A stretch of DNA of 64,000 nt from an uncultured Dehalococcoidia bacterium (GTDB lineage Bacteria > Chloroflexota > Dehalococcoidia > Tepidiformales > Tepidiformaceae). The position numbers and the translations under genes are program-made. The stretch is taken from positions 1-64,000 of the forward strand of contig CALLPC010000006.1 of assembly GCA_938015525.1 (NCBI GenBank). The letters run 5' to 3'. Shown in pieces: positions 1 to 12,545 of the stretch (its first letter is position 1; the number at the start of each line of letters is the position of its first letter). Below the pieces are notes generated by a model. That model saw nothing but the letters and a program-made list of their open reading frames with translations, made no database searches and had not been told where the DNA came from.

Positions 1-144
1 GCAGGGAAGGCGATGGAGGCTCTCGGGCGCAACCCCGAAGCGCGCGCGGCCATCCAGACGAACCTCATCCTCAGCGTTGCGTTCGCTGAAGCCATTGGCA
101 TCTACGCGCTCCTCTCGGCGCTGGTCATCGCGTTCGTCATCTAG
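1..144 (+). CDS. atpE: ATP synthase F0 subunit c, C-terminal part (truncated by window start)
   Basis: Frame 1 reads AGKAMEALGRNPEARAAIQTNLILSVAFAEAIGIYALLSALVIAFVI*, a typical subunit c second helix; followed by atpF. Confidence 0.93.
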   Translation, partial: AGKAMEALGRNPEARAAIQTNLILSVAFAEAIGIYALLSALVIAFVI

Positions 145-207
145 TCGGGTCGGCGCGGGCGGCGCTCCGCTGCCCGGCCCGTGTGACCGAAAGAAAGGGG
201 TCACGCC

Positions 208-717
208 GTGGGCGATGCATTCTCTGCCCTTGGAGTAAGCGTCCCGCTGCTGCTCGCGCAGGTCGTGAACTTCGCGGTCCTGCTCGTCATCCTTCGTCTG
301 ACGCTGTACAAGCCGGTCCTGCGCATGCTCGATGACCGGAAGCGGCGGATCGCGGAGGGGCTGAACGCGGCGGAAATCGCGCGCCGGGAGGCTGCCTCGG
401 CGCAGGCGAACATCCAGGCTCAGCTGGAGGCTGCCCGCAAGGAGGGTCAGGAGATCGTCGCGAATGCCCAGGCGATCGCCAGCCGCATCGAATCGGAATC
501 GCGGGAGCAAGCGGCCCGCGAACGCGAAGCGGCGCTCGAAAAGGCGCGCAACGAGATCCAGCTCGAGCGCGACCGGGCCATCGCCGAACTGCGGAAGGAA
601 TTCGCGGCTATCACGATCGCAGCTGCAGAGAAGGTGATCAATCAATCGCTCGATGAGCAGGCGCACCGGCGGATCATCGAAGAGACGCTGGCCGAGTCGC
701 AGTTCAGCGGGAATTGA
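208..717 (+). CDS. atpF: ATP synthase F0 subunit b
   Basis: N-terminal TM then long charged helix; position in atp operon. Confidence 0.95.
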   Translation: MGDAFSALGVSVPLLLAQVVNFAVLLVILRLTLYKPVLRMLDDRKRRIAEGLNAAEIARREAASAQANIQAQLEAARKEGQEIVANAQAIASRIESESREQAAREREAALEKARNEIQLERDRAIAELRKEFAAITIAAAEKVINQSLDEQAHRRIIEETLAESQFSGN

Positions 718-719
718 CG

Positions 720-1253
720 ATGGCAGACGTCGCAGCAGCCCGCCGGTACGCGCAGGCCGCGTTTACCATCGCCAGAGACCGCGGCGAGGTTGGGGTGTGG
801 CGAGCGGACCTCAGCGATATGGCGACCGTGCTTGCCGAGTCGGAGCTCGCACCGATGTTCGCTGACCCGGCTATCCCGGACGAGCAGAAGTTCCACGTCC
901 TCGAGCGCGTTCTCGAAGTGTCACCGCTGGTGATGAATCTGGCGAAGCTTCTCATCCAGAAAGGGCGAGTCCAGGAGGCACGGGCCGTTGCAGATGCGTT
1001 CAATCGGCTCGCGGATGACTACGAAGGCATCGCTCACGCCGAGGTGACTACAGCGGTTCCGTTGACGGAGGAACAGCTTGCCGCCATTCGTGCTCGCCTC
1101 GGGCAGCAGCTCGGCAAGCAGGTGGTCGCGAGCTCCCGCGTCGACCCTGCGATAATCGGCGGGGCGATCGTTCGGGTTGGCGACCGGCTCATCGACGGGA
1201 GCGTTCGTACGCGGCTGAAGCTGCTTCGCCGCGAGTTGGAGGGGGCCCGGTAG
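720..1253 (+). CDS. atpH: ATP synthase F1 subunit delta
   Basis: MADVAAARRYAQAAFTIA...; operon order; ATG at 720. Confidence 0.94.
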   Translation: MADVAAARRYAQAAFTIARDRGEVGVWRADLSDMATVLAESELAPMFADPAIPDEQKFHVLERVLEVSPLVMNLAKLLIQKGRVQEARAVADAFNRLADDYEGIAHAEVTTAVPLTEEQLAAIRARLGQQLGKQVVASSRVDPAIIGGAIVRVGDRLIDGSVRTRLKLLRRELEGAR

Positions 1254-1286
1254 ACGGGCGTTCGAATCTGGAAGGGGTAATGCCGC

Positions 1287-2789
1287 ATGGCAGTTCGCGC
1301 TGAAGAAATCGCGTCCATCCTTCGCGAGCAAATCGAGCACTTTGGCTCGAAGGTGACCGCGACCGATGTTGGAACGGTCATCGAAGCCGGCGATGGCGTG
1401 GTTCGTATCCACGGTCTTTCCGGTGCGATGTATTCCGAGCTTCTGGAGTTCGCCAACGGGACGATGGGTATTGCGCTGAACTTGGAAGAAGAGTCGGTCA
1501 GCGCAGTCATCCTCGGTGATTACCTCGGCATCAAAGAGGGCGACGAAGTGCGCTCCACTGGCAGGGTCATCGAGGTGCCCGTTGGCGATGCGCTCATCGG
1601 CCGTGTCGTCGACCCCCTCGGCAACCCGATTGACGGCAAGGGCCCCATCAACACGTCGAAAACCCGTCCAGTCGAGCGCATCGCTCCCGGCGTGACCCTC
1701 CGGAAGAGCGTATCCGTGCCCGTTCAGACCGGAATCAAGGCAATTGACGCCATGTTCCCGATTGGGCGCGGACAGCGGGAGCTGATCATTGGTGACCGCT
1801 CGACGGGCAAGACCGCGATAGCGCTCGATACTATCATCAACCAGAAAGGCGGCGACCTCATCTGCATTTATGTGGCCATCGGGCAGAAGGCGGCGAAGGT
1901 GGCGCAGGTGGTGGGGATGCTGGAGGAGTACGGGGCGATGGAGCACACCATCGTCGTCGCGGCGAACGCCTCCGAGTCGGCAGCACTCCAGTACCTGGCG
2001 CCTTATGCCGGCTGCGCCATGGGTGAGGAGTTCATGGAGAGCGGCCGCGATGCCCTCATCGTGTACGACGACCTGAGCAAGCATGCGTGGGCCTACCGGC
2101 AGATGTCGCTCCTGCTCCGGCGGCCGCCGGGCCGTGAGGCCTACCCGGGCGACGTCTTCTACCTGCACAGCCGGCTCCTTGAGCGCGCCGCCCGCCTGGC
2201 GAAGGGCGGCTCGTTGAGCGCCCTGCCGATCATCGAAACGCAGGCCAATGACGTGTCGGCGTATATCCCGACGAATGTCATCTCTATTACCGATGGTCAA
2301 ATTTACCTCGAAACAGACCTCTTCAACGCCGGCATTCGGCCGGCTATCAACACCGGGCTTTCGGTCAGCCGGGTGGGGTCCGCGGCACAGACCAAGGCGA
2401 TGAAGGCCGTTTCCGCCGGGCTGAAGGCGGAGATGTCGCAGTACCGCGAGCTTGCGGCCTTCGCACAGTTTGGGACGAGCGACCTCGACGCCGCGACGCG
2501 CCGCCAGTTGGAACGCGGCCAGCGCGCCACAGAAATTCTGAAGCAGGACCAGTTCCAACCGCTCAGCCTCGCGGAAGAGGTCTTTGTCATCTACGCGCTC
2601 ACCAGTGGTCTGCTCGATGACGTACCTGTCGCCAAGGTCCGCTCGTTCGAGAATGAGCTCCGGAAGTATCTCGCCAGCAACGAGAAGGGGCTCATGGACG
2701 AGATACAGTCCAACCCGGTGATGACGCCCGAGCTGCAGGAGCGCATCACGAACGTGATCAAGACGTTCAAGGAGACGGTGCCCTACTAG
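1287..2789 (+). CDS. atpA: ATP synthase F1 subunit alpha
   Basis: Walker [16 protein letters not shown] and the alpha-subunit signature region. Confidence 0.98.
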   Translation: MAVRAEEIASILREQIEHFGSKVTATDVGTVIEAGDGVVRIHGLSGAMYSELLEFANGTMGIALNLEEESVSAVILGDYLGIKEGDEVRSTGRVIEVPVGDALIGRVVDPLGNPIDGKGPINTSKTRPVERIAPGVTLRKSVSVPVQTGIKAIDAMFPIGRGQRELIIGDRSTGKTAIALDTIINQKGGDLICIYVAIGQKAAKVAQVVGMLEEYGAMEHTIVVAANASESAALQYLAPYAGCAMGEEFMESGRDALIVYDDLSKHAWAYRQMSLLLRRPPGREAYPGDVFYLHSRLLERAARLAKGGSLSALPIIETQANDVSAYIPTNVISITDGQIYLETDLFNAGIRPAINTGLSVSRVGSAAQTKAMKAVSAGLKAEMSQYRELAAFAQFGTSDLDAATRRQLERGQRATEILKQDQFQPLSLAEEVFVIYALTSGLLDDVPVAKVRSFENELRKYLASNEKGLMDEIQSNPVMTPELQERITNVIKTFKETVPY

Positions 2790-2836
2790 GCTGCGCGGCT
2801 CCGCGGCGCGTCACCCCAAAGGAACACAGGTAACCT

Positions 2837-3711
2837 ATGGCGACGATTCGGCAGCTCCGGCGACGCATCCAGAGCGTCAAGAACACCGCGAAGATCACCA
2901 ACGCTCTGCAGCTCGTGGCAGCATCGAAGATGCGGCGCGCCCAGGACCGGGCGGTGCAGGCAAAGCCGTACTCCGAGAAGCTGCGCGCCGTCATTGCGGG
3001 CCTCGCCGCGGCCACGCTGGACCCGGAAAAACCGGCACACCCGCTGCTCGTTTCGCGCGAAGTCCAAACCGTCGGTTTGCTCCACATAACGCCGGATCGC
3101 GGGCTCTGCGGCGGGCTCAATTCGAATCTCAACCGGTCGGCCGGGACCTTCGTGGCCACCCAGCGCGAGCCCGTCGAGGTCGTCGCCGTGGGGAAGAAGG
3201 GCCGGGACTTTTTCATCCGAGCACGTGTGAACGTGGTCGCCGAATTCACTGACCTGGGGGATTATCCCGCGGCGGCGCAGGTTGCTCCGATTGCCCGGCT
3301 CATCATCGATGACTACCTGGCAGGGGTGTTCGACCGGGTGTACGTCAGCTACCCGGAGTTCGTCTCCACCGCTACACAGCGCCCTGTTATCCGGCAGCTG
3401 CTTCCGATCGAGCCGCCGAAGGCGGAGACGCTGCCGGGTGAGAGCACGTTCGCACAGGACTACATCTTCGAACCGTCCCCGAAGGATGTGCTTGCCGAAC
3501 TCCTTCCCAGGTACGTGGAAACGCAGATTTACGAGGCTATCCTGCAGAACGCGGCAAGCTTCCAGAGTGCGCAGATGGTTGCGATGAAGAATGCTACGGA
3601 TAATGCGAACGAAATCACTCGCGAACTGACGCTGACCTACAACAAGGCGCGGCAGGAACAGATTACAAAGGAGCTCCTCGATATCGTCGGCGGGGCTTCA
3701 GCGCTGGAGGG

Positions 3712-3715
<4 letters not shown>
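2837..3715 (+). CDS. atpG: ATP synthase F1 subunit gamma
   Basis: MATIRQLRRRIQSVKNTAKITNALQLVAASKMRRAQ and C-terminal NATDNANEITRELTLTYNKARQEQITKELLDIVGGA. Confidence 0.97.
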
Positions 3716-5827
<2,112 letters not shown>

Positions 5828-5830
5828 CCG

Positions 5831-6274
5831 ATGCCGCTCACGGTGGAGCTCATCACGGCCGAACGGGTGGTCCGCGTGGAGCAGGGCGTCGATGCCCTCA
5901 TCGTGCCGGGTGCAGAGGGGCAACTCGCCATCTACCCGAAGCATGCCGCGTTGATGACCACACTTGAGCCCGGCGAAATGGTCATCCGGCGCGCCGGTCA
6001 AGAGGAGGCCTTCGTTGTCACCGGAGGCTTCCTCGAGGTCAAAAACGACCACGTCACGGTCCTCGCCGATGCGTCCGAAGCGGCAGAGGAGATCGACATC
6101 GCGCGAGCCGAAGAAGCGCGTCGCCGGGCTGAGGAGCGGATTCGCCGCTATCGCGAACAGGCTGACCGGGACGTCGATCTTGCCCGGGCGCAAGCGGCGC
6201 TGCAGCGAGCTCTGCTTCGGCTCCGAGTTGCCGAACAGCGGCGGCGGCGCACCACGGGCCGGCCGCAGGTGTAA
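5831..6274 (+). CDS. atpC: ATP synthase F1 subunit epsilon
   Basis: MPLTVELITAERVVRVEQGVDALIVPGAEGQLAIYPKHAALMTTLEPGEM...; operon order. Confidence 0.95.
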   Translation: MPLTVELITAERVVRVEQGVDALIVPGAEGQLAIYPKHAALMTTLEPGEMVIRRAGQEEAFVVTGGFLEVKNDHVTVLADASEAAEEIDIARAEEARRRAEERIRRYREQADRDVDLARAQAALQRALLRLRVAEQRRRRTTGRPQV

Positions 6275-6378
6275 CGCAGCACGTCACTATCGCGCGCTCC
6301 GTGACCTGGCGGGCGGTCTGAACGCGGGCGGCCCGCTGTTCGCTTCATCGCGCAGGAGCCCCTAGACTGGCCTTCGAA

Positions 6379-7650
6379 ATGACCACGCGGGTTCGCGGCG
6401 GCAAGTACATCGTCCAGGGCGGCGCCGTCCTCCGCGGCCGCGTCCGCATCTCCGGCGCGAAGAACCATGCCCTGGCAGCCATGTGCGCGGCCCTCCTCAC
6501 CGATGAGGACGTCATCCTCGAGAACGTCCCCTACATCTCCGATGTCGACTCGCTTGCCGACCTGTTGCGCAGCCTGGGCGCCGTTGTCGAACGGCTTCCC
6601 GATCACTCCCTGCTCCTGAACGCCTCAGGGGTGCGGACGTTCGAGGCTCCCACCGAACTGATCAGCGAGAATCGGGCTTCATTCCAGGTGATGGGGCCGC
6701 TTCTCGGCCGCCACGGGTTCGCTGCATCGGCGCCGCCGGGCGGCGATGTCATCGGCCAGCGCCCGATAGATGTCCACCTATCCGGATTCGAGGCGATGGG
6801 TGCCGGGGTGACCCGCGAAGGCGAACGGTTCGTCGCACGGGCGCCCCGGGGGCTTACGGGGTCCCGGGTCTTCATGGACTACCCGTCGGTCTCCGGCACG
6901 CAGAACGTGGTGATGGCCGCCGTCCTCGCCCGTGGGCATACCACCATCGTGAACGCCGCGACGGAGCCGGAAGTGCAACAGCTCTGCCATCTGCTCAATG
7001 CGATGGGAGCACGCATCACCGGTCTCGGCAGCCAGATTCTCGAGGTCGATGGTGTCGAGCGGCTCCACGGAACACGGAGCCGGGTCATGGCGGACCGGAT
7101 CGAAGCAGGCACCTGGGCGATAGCGGCGGTCATGACGGGCGGCGAACTTTTCCTCGAAGGAGCCCCGTGGGAGGTCATGGATGCGCTCCTTCACAAGCTC
7201 CGGGCGACCGGCGCCACGATCACCACGGAGCCGGGCGGAATGCGCGTCCGGGGCGGTGACCCGATTCGCGCGGTCAGCTTCCAGGCGCTCCCGTACCCAG
7301 GGCTGGCGACTGACCTGCATGCACCCTTCGGCGCTCTCCTGACGCAGGCGAACGGTGTATCGATCATCCACGAACGAGTTTTCGATAACCGCATGCTCTA
7401 CGTGAGCGAACTCCGCAAGATGGGAGCCGAGATCGTGTCGACCGGCTCGTCGGCTATCGTCTCCGGGCCGACGCCGCTCCACGGCACGCGGGTCCGAGCG
7501 CTCGATGTCCGGGCAGGCGCGGCCGTGTTGCTTGCGGCGCTCGTCGCGCAGGGTACGACGGTCATCGACGACATCTACCACCTGGACCGCGGGTATGAGC
7601 GGCTGGATGAGAAGTTGCGTACGATGGGCGTCGAAGTGGAGCGCGCCTGA
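6379..7650 (+). CDS. murA: UDP-N-acetylglucosamine 1-carboxyvinyltransferase
   Basis: [42 protein letters not shown]... Confidence 0.96.
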   Translation: MTTRVRGGKYIVQGGAVLRGRVRISGAKNHALAAMCAALLTDEDVILENVPYISDVDSLADLLRSLGAVVERLPDHSLLLNASGVRTFEAPTELISENRASFQVMGPLLGRHGFAASAPPGGDVIGQRPIDVHLSGFEAMGAGVTREGERFVARAPRGLTGSRVFMDYPSVSGTQNVVMAAVLARGHTTIVNAATEPEVQQLCHLLNAMGARITGLGSQILEVDGVERLHGTRSRVMADRIEAGTWAIAAVMTGGELFLEGAPWEVMDALLHKLRATGATITTEPGGMRVRGGDPIRAVSFQALPYPGLATDLHAPFGALLTQANGVSIIHERVFDNRMLYVSELRKMGAEIVSTGSSAIVSGPTPLHGTRVRALDVRAGAAVLLAALVAQGTTVIDDIYHLDRGYERLDEKLRTMGVEVERA

Positions 7651-8714
7651 TGGCCTTCGAATTCCTCGCGCCGAAGAAGGTCGGAATCGACCTGGGCACA
7701 GCGAACATCCTCGTCTACGTCAAGGGACAGGGCATCGTCGTCAATGAGCCGAGCGTCGTCGCGCGCCACAACCGCGACAACGCCATCGTGGCGGTCGGCA
7801 ATGAGGCGCGCGCGATGCAAGGCCGTACGCCGGGCTCAATCAGCGTCATCCGGCCCATGCGGGACGGCGTCATCGCGGATTACCTGACGACGGAGGCGAT
7901 GCTCCGGTATTTCATCGGGTTGGTGACGGGCCGATTCAACCTCATCCGCCCGGAGGTGATGGTCACCGTGCCGGCTGGCGTGACGAGCGTCGAACAGCGC
8001 GCCGTCCGGGATGCTGCGGAGCAGGCCGGGGCCCGCAAGCCGGCGCATCTCGTGCCCGAACCGCTGGCCGCAGCCATCGGCGCCCGGATTCCCATCGGGA
8101 CTGCGCGCGGCAACATGGTGGTCAACATCGGCGGTGGCCGGACGGAGGCGGCGGTGATCTCGCTCTACGGCATCGTCGTTTCCGAATCCGTCCGGATGGC
8201 CGGGGACCGGATCGACGAAGCGATCATCGCGTACGTGAGGCGGCGACATAACTTGATCATCGGCGAGAAGACGGCCGAGGAGATCAAGATCGCCGTCGGC
8301 AGCGCCTTGCCGATAGATGAAGGTCTTGCTACCCAGGTCCGGGGCCGTGACCAGCTAAGCGGCCTGCCGAAAACCATCTCCCTCACTTCGACAGAGGTGG
8401 CGCAGGCGATCCAGGACTGCCTCGGGACGATCGTTCAAACGGTCCGCGCAGTGCTGGAGAAGACGCCGCCGGAGCTGGCAGCGGATGTCATCGACCGCGG
8501 CATCGTGCTGACGGGCGGCGGCGCGCTGCTCCGCCACCTGGACGAGCTCCTTACGCAGGAGACGGGAGTCCCGTGCTACGTCGCTGATAATCCCCTCGAG
8601 TGCGTCGCGATCGGTGCAGGCATCGCGCTCGACCACCTCGACGTCATCAAGCGGAGCCTTCCGACGGAAGAAGAGAATCTCGTGGGGATGTTCCCGCAGG
8701 CCGAGCAGCGCTGA
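7650..8714 (+). CDS. mreB: Rod shape-determining protein MreB
   Basis: [29 protein letters not shown]..., [18 protein letters not shown]. Confidence 0.95.
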   Translation: MAFEFLAPKKVGIDLGTANILVYVKGQGIVVNEPSVVARHNRDNAIVAVGNEARAMQGRTPGSISVIRPMRDGVIADYLTTEAMLRYFIGLVTGRFNLIRPEVMVTVPAGVTSVEQRAVRDAAEQAGARKPAHLVPEPLAAAIGARIPIGTARGNMVVNIGGGRTEAAVISLYGIVVSESVRMAGDRIDEAIIAYVRRRHNLIIGEKTAEEIKIAVGSALPIDEGLATQVRGRDQLSGLPKTISLTSTEVAQAIQDCLGTIVQTVRAVLEKTPPELAADVIDRGIVLTGGGALLRHLDELLTQETGVPCYVADNPLECVAIGAGIALDHLDVIKRSLPTEEENLVGMFPQAEQR

Positions 8715-8748
8715 GGGGCCGCTTGATTCGTCGGTCGGCCCGGGCCTC

Positions 8749-9390
8749 CTACTTTGCGCCGCCCGATTCGGCCCGCTTGATGTAGAAGGTCATGCTCTGC
8801 ATTGCGAGGACCGGGTCGATATGCCGGATGGTCACGTCCTGGGGGACGTGGGCAGTAATCGGAGCGTAGTTCAGGATGGCCTTGATGCCGGCGTTCACCA
8901 GCCGGTCGACGACGGATTGCGCTTCTGCAGCAGGGACCGCCACGATGCCGATATCGACGTGGTTGGTGCGGAGGTAACTGTCGAGGTCGTCGATGTGGCG
9001 GACGGTGACGCCGCCGACCTCTCTGCCGACCACGCCGGGGTTGGCATCGAAGGCGGCGACGATGTGGAAGCCCTGCGGACCGAAGCCACCGTACTCGGCG
9101 ATCGCTTGGCCGAGACGCCCGACGCCCACGAGGCAAACCCGCCACTGCCGGTCGATGCCGAGGATTTCGCGGAGTTTCGTGAGGAGGCCCTGCACGTTGT
9201 AGCCCCGCCCCTGCTTGCCGAAGCGTCCGAAGTAGCTGAGGTCCTTACGGATTTGCGCTGGCGTCACGTCGAGCAGCTCGCCAAGTGCCTGCGAGCTGAC
9301 GACCGTCTCCCCTCGGGCCGCCAGCTCGGCGAGCGCGCGCGCATAAACCGGGAGACGATTGATGACGACTTCGGGGATTTCGAGCGCCAT
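8749..9390 (-). CDS. rex: Redox-sensing transcriptional repressor Rex
   Basis: LGELLDVTPAQIRKDLSYFGRFGKQGRGYNVQGL plus Rossmann domain. Confidence 0.95.
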   Translation of the reverse strand: MALEIPEVVINRLPVYARALAELAARGETVVSSQALGELLDVTPAQIRKDLSYFGRFGKQGRGYNVQGLLTKLREILGIDRQWRVCLVGVGRLGQAIAEYGGFGPQGFHIVAAFDANPGVVGREVGGVTVRHIDDLDSYLRTNHVDIGIVAVPAAEAQSVVDRLVNAGIKAILNYAPITAHVPQDVTIRHIDPVLAMQSMTFYIKRAESGGAK

Positions 9391-9571
9391 TTCGAGGTTG
9401 TGAAATCCGTAACTTTCGCCGGACTATATGCCCCGAACCCGGCAGGGGTCAACCCTCGCACGTTGGGCGGTGATGAATGCAAGGCGGTACGGAGATGGAT
9501 TTCCAGCTATCGAATGTGCCGGGCTTCGTCCGGTGCATTTTCGATTGACCCATTGCCGATGACCGCTGACG

Positions 9572-10690
9572 ATGAAGGCACCACTTCCCCCGGAGACGAC
9601 TGTGAACCTGCGCATCCCTGGTCCGACACCCTGCCCCGAGGAGGTGCTCGCCGCGGGCGCGATGCAAATGATGAACCACCGCGGCCCAGAGTTTGCCCAG
9701 ATCTTGCGTCGCGTGACCGACGGGCTCAACTGGGTGTTCGGGAGCTCCACCGATGTCCTCTCGTTCACGACCTCCGGCACAGGCGGCCTCGAAGTGGCGG
9801 TCGTCAATACGCTCAGCCCGGGCGACAGGGTCCTCTCCGTTTCGATCGGCTCGTTCGGTGACCGGTTCCGGGCGATTGCGAAGGCCTACGGCGCCGATGT
9901 CGTCACCTACGCAACCGAATGGGGTGAGGCTGCCGACCCGGCCACCATCGGGCGGATGCTGGACGAAGACCGGGCGATCAAGGCCGTCTTGGTGACGCAC
10001 AACGAAACCTCGACGGGGGTCACGAATCCGCTCGAGGCCATTGCGAAGGAAGTCCGCGCGCGCGACCGGCTTGTCCTGGTGGACGCGGTCAGCAGCATGA
10101 GCTCCGTGCCCTGCCCGGTGGAGCGGTGGGGGCTGGATGTCGTGGTCAGTGGGTCGCAGAAGGGCTGGATGGTGCCCCCTGGCCTCGCGTTCGTGTACTT
10201 CAGCGAGCGGGCGTGGGCTGCAAACGCCGAGGCGAAGATGCCGCGCTACTACTTCGACGCCGCCAAGACGCGCGATTCGCTGGCAAAGCTCCAGAACCCG
10301 TGGACGCCGGCGATGTCCGTCTATTACGCGCTTGACAAAGCGTTCGAGCTGATGCGGGCCGAGGGATTGGAGGGAATCTTCACTCGCCACGAGGCGATCG
10401 GGAACTACACGCGAGAGCGGGTGAAGTCGATGGGGCTGAAGCTGGTGCCCGTCGACGAACGGTACGCCTCGAACACAGTGACGGCGGTCTGGTGGCCGGA
10501 GGGCGTTGACGGGAAGGCAATCAGTCGGCGCGCGCGTGAAGAATTCGGCGTCGTCCTCGGCGGCGGCCAGGGGAAGCTCGAGGGCAAGATTTTCCGGGTC
10601 GGCCACCTCGGCTGGGTCCAGCAGGCGGACGTCGCTGAGGCGCTGGACGTCGTGGAGAAGCTCCTGGCGGAGGCCGGCGCGAGAGTCTAG
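9572..10690 (+). CDS. Class V aminotransferase (serine-pyruvate/alanine-glyoxylate type; possible phosphoserine aminotransferase function)
   Basis: RIPGPTPCPEEVLAAGAMQMMNHRGPEF..., SGSQKGWMVPPGLAF PLP-lysine region; adjacent to serA. Confidence 0.88.
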   Translation: MKAPLPPETTVNLRIPGPTPCPEEVLAAGAMQMMNHRGPEFAQILRRVTDGLNWVFGSSTDVLSFTTSGTGGLEVAVVNTLSPGDRVLSVSIGSFGDRFRAIAKAYGADVVTYATEWGEAADPATIGRMLDEDRAIKAVLVTHNETSTGVTNPLEAIAKEVRARDRLVLVDAVSSMSSVPCPVERWGLDVVVSGSQKGWMVPPGLAFVYFSERAWAANAEAKMPRYYFDAAKTRDSLAKLQNPWTPAMSVYYALDKAFELMRAEGLEGIFTRHEAIGNYTRERVKSMGLKLVPVDERYASNTVTAVWWPEGVDGKAISRRAREEFGVVLGGGQGKLEGKIFRVGHLGWVQQADVAEALDVVEKLLAEAGARV

Positions 10691-10711
10691 CTCACGCACT
10701 GCAGTTCGGCC

Positions 10712-10744
10712 AATCCGCCCTATGCAGTTTGCATAGGGCGGATT
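10712..10744. promoter_or_regulatory. Perfect inverted repeat, 15-bp arms, 3-nt loop (candidate operator)
   Basis: AATCCGCCCTATGCA-GTT-TGCATAGGGCGGATT read directly. Confidence 0.85.
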
Positions 10745-10749
10745 CGTGA

Positions 10750-10762
10750 TGCATACTGCATA
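10750..10762. promoter_or_regulatory. Second copy of the TATGCAGTWTGCA motif, inverted (candidate operator)
   Basis: TGCATACTGCATA; reverse complement TATGCAGTATGCA matches TATGCAGTTTGCA at 10721-10733 in 12/13 positions; ends 5 bp before the ATG. Confidence 0.65.
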
Positions 10763-10767
10763 GCAGG

Positions 10768-12540
10768 ATGACTCCGGACGAGTTCATCGCGGTACGGACG
10801 GCGCTCGGTCTCTCGCAAGCCGGGATGGCGGAAGCGCTCGGCGTCGACCAGGCCACGGTCAGCCGCTGGGAGACGGGCAAGACACGCATCCCGCCGCCGG
10901 TCGAACTCGCGCTTGCCACCCTGAAGGAGAAGCTCCAGTCCATGACTGCGTCACGCCGTCCCCGTGTCCTCATCGCCGACCCCATTGCACCCGAAGGCAT
11001 CGAGCTCCTCCGGCGCGTCGCCGATGTCGATGTCCGCACCGGGCTCCCGCAGGACTCGCTCATCGCGACGATTCCCGAATATGACGCGCTGGTGGTGCGA
11101 AGCGAGACGAAGGTGACGCGGCCCGTCATCGAAGCAGCGACCAGGCTGCAGGTGGTCGGGCGGGCGGGTGTCGGGGTCGACAACATCGACCTCGATGCTG
11201 CCACCGAGCGGGGCGTGGTCGTTGTGAATGCGCCCCAGGGGAATACGATCGCTGCAGCGGAGCACACCATCGGCCTCCTGATGGCCCTCGCCCGGCACAT
11301 CCCCCAGGCGGACGCCTCGATGCGTGCTGGCAAGTGGGACCGCAAGAGCTACGTCGGCACCGAGGTGCGCGGGAAGACGCTTGGTATCGTTGGTCTCGGC
11401 AAAATCGGGTCGGAGGTCGCGCGCCGGGCGGTCGCGATGGAGATGCGGGTCCTCGCAGTGGACCCATTCGTGCCCGTCGAGCGGGCGCGGGCGCTCGGCG
11501 TCGAATCAGTGGATTTCGAGCAGCTCTTGATGCTCTCCGATTTCATCTCAGTGCACCCGCCGCTTACGGCCGCCACCCAGGGCATGATCGGTGCCGCCGA
11601 GCTCGCGAAGATGAAGGACGGGGTGCGCGTTATCAACGTTGCCCGGGGCGGCATCATCGACGAAGCGGCGCTGGCGGAAGCGGTGCGGAGCGGGAAGGTC
11701 GCCGGCGCGGCGGTCGACGTGTTCACGTCGGAGCCGCCGCCGCCCGACAACCCCCTCCTCGGCGACCCGCGCATCATCACGACGCCGCACCTCGGCGCTT
11801 CGACCGCGGAGGCGCAGGAGCGAGTTGCCATCGACGTCGCCGAGCAAATCGTCGACGTGCTCGAGGGCCGTCCGGCCCGTTACGCGGTCAACGCTCCGCT
11901 CCTGGCGCCGGAGACTTTGCAGGTTGTCGGCCCGTACATGGGCGTCGCCGAGCAACTCGGCATGGTGGCGACCCAGCTGGTCACCGGGAAGCTTCAGGCG
12001 ATAGAGATTGAGTACTGCGGTGAGATTACCGAGCATGACACGACGCCGCTCCGGGCGGCGGTCATCCGGGGGCTGCTCCGGCCGATCAGCGAAGAGAATG
12101 TCAACATCGTCAACGCGCACCTCATCGCCACGAGCCGAGGCTGGGACATCCGCGAGACGACCCGGGCGTCCCACGACGTATTCCTCAATCTGGTGAGCGT
12201 GAGGGTGAAGACGAGCGGGGACGAAGTGGCCGTAGCAGGCACAGTCGAACGGTCTCAGCCTCGCATCGTGCTTATCAACGGCCTCGATGTCGACATCGCA
12301 CCCGAACGGGGGATGTGCATCATCGTCTGTGACAACGAAGACCGGCCGGGTATGATCGGCCGGGTTGGCACCCTGCTGGGTCAGTTCGACATCAATATTC
12401 AGTCCATGCAGGTGGGCCGGCGGGCGCGGCGCGGGCGGGCGCTCATGCTCATCGCAGTGGACGAGGAGCCAACGGCAGACCAGCTGGCGCAGGTTGAGGC
12501 GATCGACGGCATCTATAACGTGCGCCTCGTGCGGCTTTAG
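10768..12540 (+). CDS. serA: D-3-phosphoglycerate dehydrogenase with N-terminal XRE-type HTH domain and C-terminal ACT domain
   Basis: MTPDEFIAVRTALGLSQAGMAEALGVDQATVSRWETGKTRIPP (HTH) reads in frame into MTASRRPRVLIADPIAPEGIELL... and LGIVGLGKIGSEVARRA (SerA); GMIGRVGTLLGQFDINIQSMQVGR (ACT). Confidence 0.93.
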   Translation: MTPDEFIAVRTALGLSQAGMAEALGVDQATVSRWETGKTRIPPPVELALATLKEKLQSMTASRRPRVLIADPIAPEGIELLRRVADVDVRTGLPQDSLIATIPEYDALVVRSETKVTRPVIEAATRLQVVGRAGVGVDNIDLDAATERGVVVVNAPQGNTIAAAEHTIGLLMALARHIPQADASMRAGKWDRKSYVGTEVRGKTLGIVGLGKIGSEVARRAVAMEMRVLAVDPFVPVERARALGVESVDFEQLLMLSDFISVHPPLTAATQGMIGAAELAKMKDGVRVINVARGGIIDEAALAEAVRSGKVAGAAVDVFTSEPPPPDNPLLGDPRIITTPHLGASTAEAQERVAIDVAEQIVDVLEGRPARYAVNAPLLAPETLQVVGPYMGVAEQLGMVATQLVTGKLQAIEIEYCGEITEHDTTPLRAAVIRGLLRPISEENVNIVNAHLIATSRGWDIRETTRASHDVFLNLVSVRVKTSGDEVAVAGTVERSQPRIVLINGLDVDIAPERGMCIIVCDNEDRPGMIGRVGTLLGQFDINIQSMQVGRRARRGRALMLIAVDEEPTADQLAQVEAIDGIYNVRLVRL

Positions 12541-12545
12541 GGGTA

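Noticed and set aside
921-2558. 545-aa antisense ORF over atpA
   Set aside because: GC-rich codon-bias artefact; fully antisense to a confident gene and no recognisable domain. Same for 4706-6193 (-).
9395-9403. TTGTGAAAT just upstream of rex, like half a Rex operator
   Set aside because: The second half (TTCACAA at the right spacing) is absent; only a half site.
8614-9861. 415-aa plus-strand ORF over rex
   Set aside because: Antisense to a confident Rex protein; no family resemblance.
9449-10699. 416-aa minus-strand ORF over the aminotransferase
   Set aside because: Mirror frame of a confident class V aminotransferase gene.
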